Origin: Tricholoma matsutake
Taxonomy: Eukaryota; Basidiomycota; Agaricomycetes; Agaricales; Tricholomataceae
Direction: 5' to 3'
Assembly: GCA_026075535.2 (NCBI GenBank)
Contig: AP026538.1
Coordinates: 12,780,337-12,844,336 of the forward strand
Length of the DNA: 64,000 nucleotides
Part shown: positions 61,890-64,000 of the stretch, piece after piece
Position numbering within the stretch: position 1 is the first letter of the stretch
How the letters are laid out: each line of letters begins with the position of its first letter
Translations under genes and position numbers: made by a program
The notes under the pieces: generated by a model
The model's input: the letters and a program-made list of their open reading frames with translations, nothing else
What the model was told of the DNA's origin: nothing
Database searches by the model: none

Positions 61890-64000
61890 GGGTCATAGAG
61901 GGGAGATGTAATCAATGTTTGCTGATGTAAATGCAGTGTCAGCCCTGAACACTAATTCACGCCATAAAGCCTGCTGATGGTTAGCATAGGCTAGGGGGCC
62001 AGGCAAGGTATTCTCTGAGTGCGAGGCTGACTGCCACCATTCACTGTGATAAATGAAATACTGCACAGTCCACTGCATTTCATACGTGACCAGCAGAAAT
62101 TCCTCCTTCCATCTATGTCTCTGAGCCCGCGAGCGAAGCCAATGTACTCACCTGACTATCCAAGAAGTTCAGTGCAATCCAAATGAATAGCCACAAAATA
62201 GGCGTACATTCCCAGAATTGATCAGCGGGACCGGGAGCAGGGATGGTCCCAGGAGCAGTTACGGGAGTGGGTATGGCAGTGGCAGCGGCATCGGGGAAGG
62301 CAGTAACACCAGTCCGAATGTGAGAATTATGCCAAATCCAGGACAGACAAATATTAGTGGAGCCTGGCATATTCGGGTTCAGAATAGCTGTGCTAGTGTT
62401 GAGGTCATCCTTTTTTAACCACTGAGACATATTTAAGGTGTCAGTGTTACAATCCAGTGCCACCAATCTGCTTCGGCAATGGTTATACATTCAGGAATGC
62501 AGGGCAAGTTTTGTTAACCAACTCCTGGACAGTGGCTCATGCTCATGTGCAAACTACCTTTCTCGGGGCTGCTCAAATAATGTGTGAATATTGAAATGAC
62601 TTGTCCACAATGAGCTCCCACAGCCAATGCAGCAGTCGGCTTGCCTGATTCTTCCTGAGCTGAATCTCCACCTCTGCCAGAGGGCCATTAAATGGGAAGT
62701 ATACTTGTTGCTCCTGGACTGGAATAGCATTTCTGTCAGCTGGAAGATGTGAAGGCCCCAATGCTGTAGGTGTGTCTTTGTCTGAAGGGTCTAAGTCATC
62801 AGAGTTGTCAAAATTGTAATGGCTGATTTGTGACAGAGCAATGTCATGGTCGCCAACATTGGCAGCATTTTGTAAATCTGTTAAGGTTTCCATGTGGGAT
62901 GTGAGAGCTTCCCTTTCCCTTTCAACAGATTGCATCTCAGAAACATTTGGTGATGTACCAAGTTGGCAGACTTTGTCTCGAAATTCAATCCTGGTGTACG
63001 CCAACAATGGGTTGTGATATATGAGTATGTTAGGCAGTACTTACTGCATTTGTTGAATGATGATTGCAAAATCAATCCACTCCTCAACCGCAGATTGAAC
63101 TGGTGCCAGTGCCGCTCCCATTGCTGATGCCAGTGCCATTCCAACTCCCACTCCTGATCCCCAAGTGGCATAGATATCCATGGCCTTAACATCTGTCAGC
63201 CTGAGCGATTCTGCTGCAGTCACTTCATCCTCCCATCTTTCAACTGCCTGTTGACCAAATGATGCTGTAAGGTCAGCATGGTGCTTGCTGAGTTGTGTGG
63301 AGATCTCAAGGGCTTCTTGAGATTTTGCACACAGCATAGCGGTCATGCCAAGCATTTTCTTGTGATTTGAGTCCATAGTATGATCGTCAAGCATTTCTGC
63401 TGGATATGGCAAGGTCCCTGGTCCTGACTGTTGGGGAAATGGAATTCAGAGATGACCACAGGGACTCTAGTATTTCTCCTGCTATGATGCCAGAGCCTGG
63501 AATGAAAGATGGAGCATAGCGAAAAAGGCATTCATCCTTGTGACCATGTACATGCATAAGCCCAATGGCCTGGTCAATGGTCAGGTCAGCTGGAAGATGT
63601 GGACCAATGTGCTCTAGAAGGTAGATGATGTACTGGCAGACAATGTTGTAAATCAGCATTACTCCCTGTTGAGGGTCAACCCTGGTAGTCTTCAGGTTTG
63701 AAGGAAAGCAAAGTCAACATTCTTCTGCTGTTTTCCCTGGAACAAGTCTACCAATGCATTGGGTGCATAACATCCATGTTGTGCACATGCAATGGCAGCT
63801 ACTCCAGTCCTATCACATGCCTTCAATGCCAGAAAAGCATTCACAATGGCTAGGAATTCATTTTTGCAAGGTGCCTTCTGCAAAAGGGGCACAGATCAGA
63901 TCAGATTGGGAGTGGGCACAGGAATGGGGGCAGGAATGGCCACAGCACAGGAACAGCAGCAGCAATGGCAGCAGCAGCAGCGAGGGAAGTGTACTTACTG
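61890..64000 (-). pseudogene. KDZ transposase, C-terminal part, runs off the window
   Basis: Kyakuja-Dileera-Zisupton type transposase. From the window edge: RTGVAAIACAQHGCYAPN and KNVDFAF (second Asp region), an apparent one-base shift near 63695, then VMLIYNIVCQYIIYLLEHIG and HVHGHKDECLFRYAPSFIPG, with the Glu in GEILESLWSSLN. Next come a segment with MDSNHKKMLGM, the variable linker, AEVEIQLRKNQASRLLHWL, RSRLVALDCNTD, ICLSWIW, and the C-terminus with EMQWTVQYFIYHSEWW and AYANHQQALWREL, ending about 61895. Several introns are implied (for example near 62140 and 63020). The N-terminal CxC-type region and first Asp lie beyond 64000. KDZ elements are typical of basidiomycetes. Confidence 0.75.
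63900..63985. repeat. Gly/Ala-codon simple repeat
   Basis: GGAATGGGGGCAGGAATGG and GCAGCAGCAATGGCAGCAGC runs beside the KDZ exon, probably intronic. Confidence 0.4.

Overview
The window looks like repeat-rich, gene-poor chromosomal DNA of a basidiomycete fungus, most likely an Agaricomycete. The evidence is short (about 45-67 nt) GT-AG introns, FunK1-type fungal protein kinases, a KDZ transposase, a Myb/SANT-partnered Harbinger transposon, chromodomain Ty3/Gypsy elements and Ty1/Copia elements primed from an internal initiator-tRNA segment. I could not assign a genus. No rRNA gene, canonical tRNA gene, CRISPR array or bacterial-type gene is visible.

Layout. 1-533: end of a Copia LTR with its primer site, carrying a MITE. 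553-6316: Copia C1 (minus), interrupted by an 838-bp hAT-type MITE. 6317-9428: decayed sequence with a tRNA-like module and a very acidic low-complexity ORF. 9429-21100: Gypsy chromovirus G1 (plus), interrupted by a solo LTR in gag, element H1 in integrase and element H2 in the 3' region. 21093-22156: H-related fragment (Hp). 22157-26549: truncated Copia C3 inside an X-family repeat, with a Harbinger-type MITE. 26550-27492: hAT transposase N-terminus (minus). 27918-30710: FunK1 kinase (minus), broken by a second copy of the solo LTR. 32647-51634: complete Copia C2 (TSD TGCAC), which carries H3 (itself carrying a complete PIF/Harbinger) and insertion X (itself carrying the complete Gypsy G2, TSD GCACC). 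51635-54297: transposase-like gene (minus) whose 3' end was hit by C2. 55501-57444: a kinase-like gene with well-supported introns. 58629-64000: a DUF6698-like fragment, an unrecognised multi-exon gene and a KDZ transposase, all minus, with tandem repeats between them.

The most unusual content is the H family (H1 14617-17107, H2 19029-21092, H3 34353-38971, fragment Hp 21093-22156). The three complete copies are hAT-like: 16-bp termini of the form CARGNCTTTRCACTCC and 8-bp target duplications. They encode no transposase. Instead they carry one shared non-coding programme: an outward-facing tRNA-like (A-box/B-box) module near each end, a GCCCAA...TTGGGC stem-loop just upstream of a short spliceosomal-type intron with a TACTAAC-like branch site, and repeated GAGCA-NN-TGCTC stem-loops whose outer base pairs change in a compensatory way between copies.

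A second theme is CpG decay. The two G2 LTRs differ at about 30 sites, nearly all CpG versus TpG or CpA. The C2 LTRs often show TG in one copy and CA in the other. The same change class explains loss of catalytic residues in G2 reverse transcriptase, C2 integrase and the FunK1 kinase. A third theme is a spliced antisense gene in both Gypsy elements whose product has Zn(II)2Cys6 spacing once the intron is removed.
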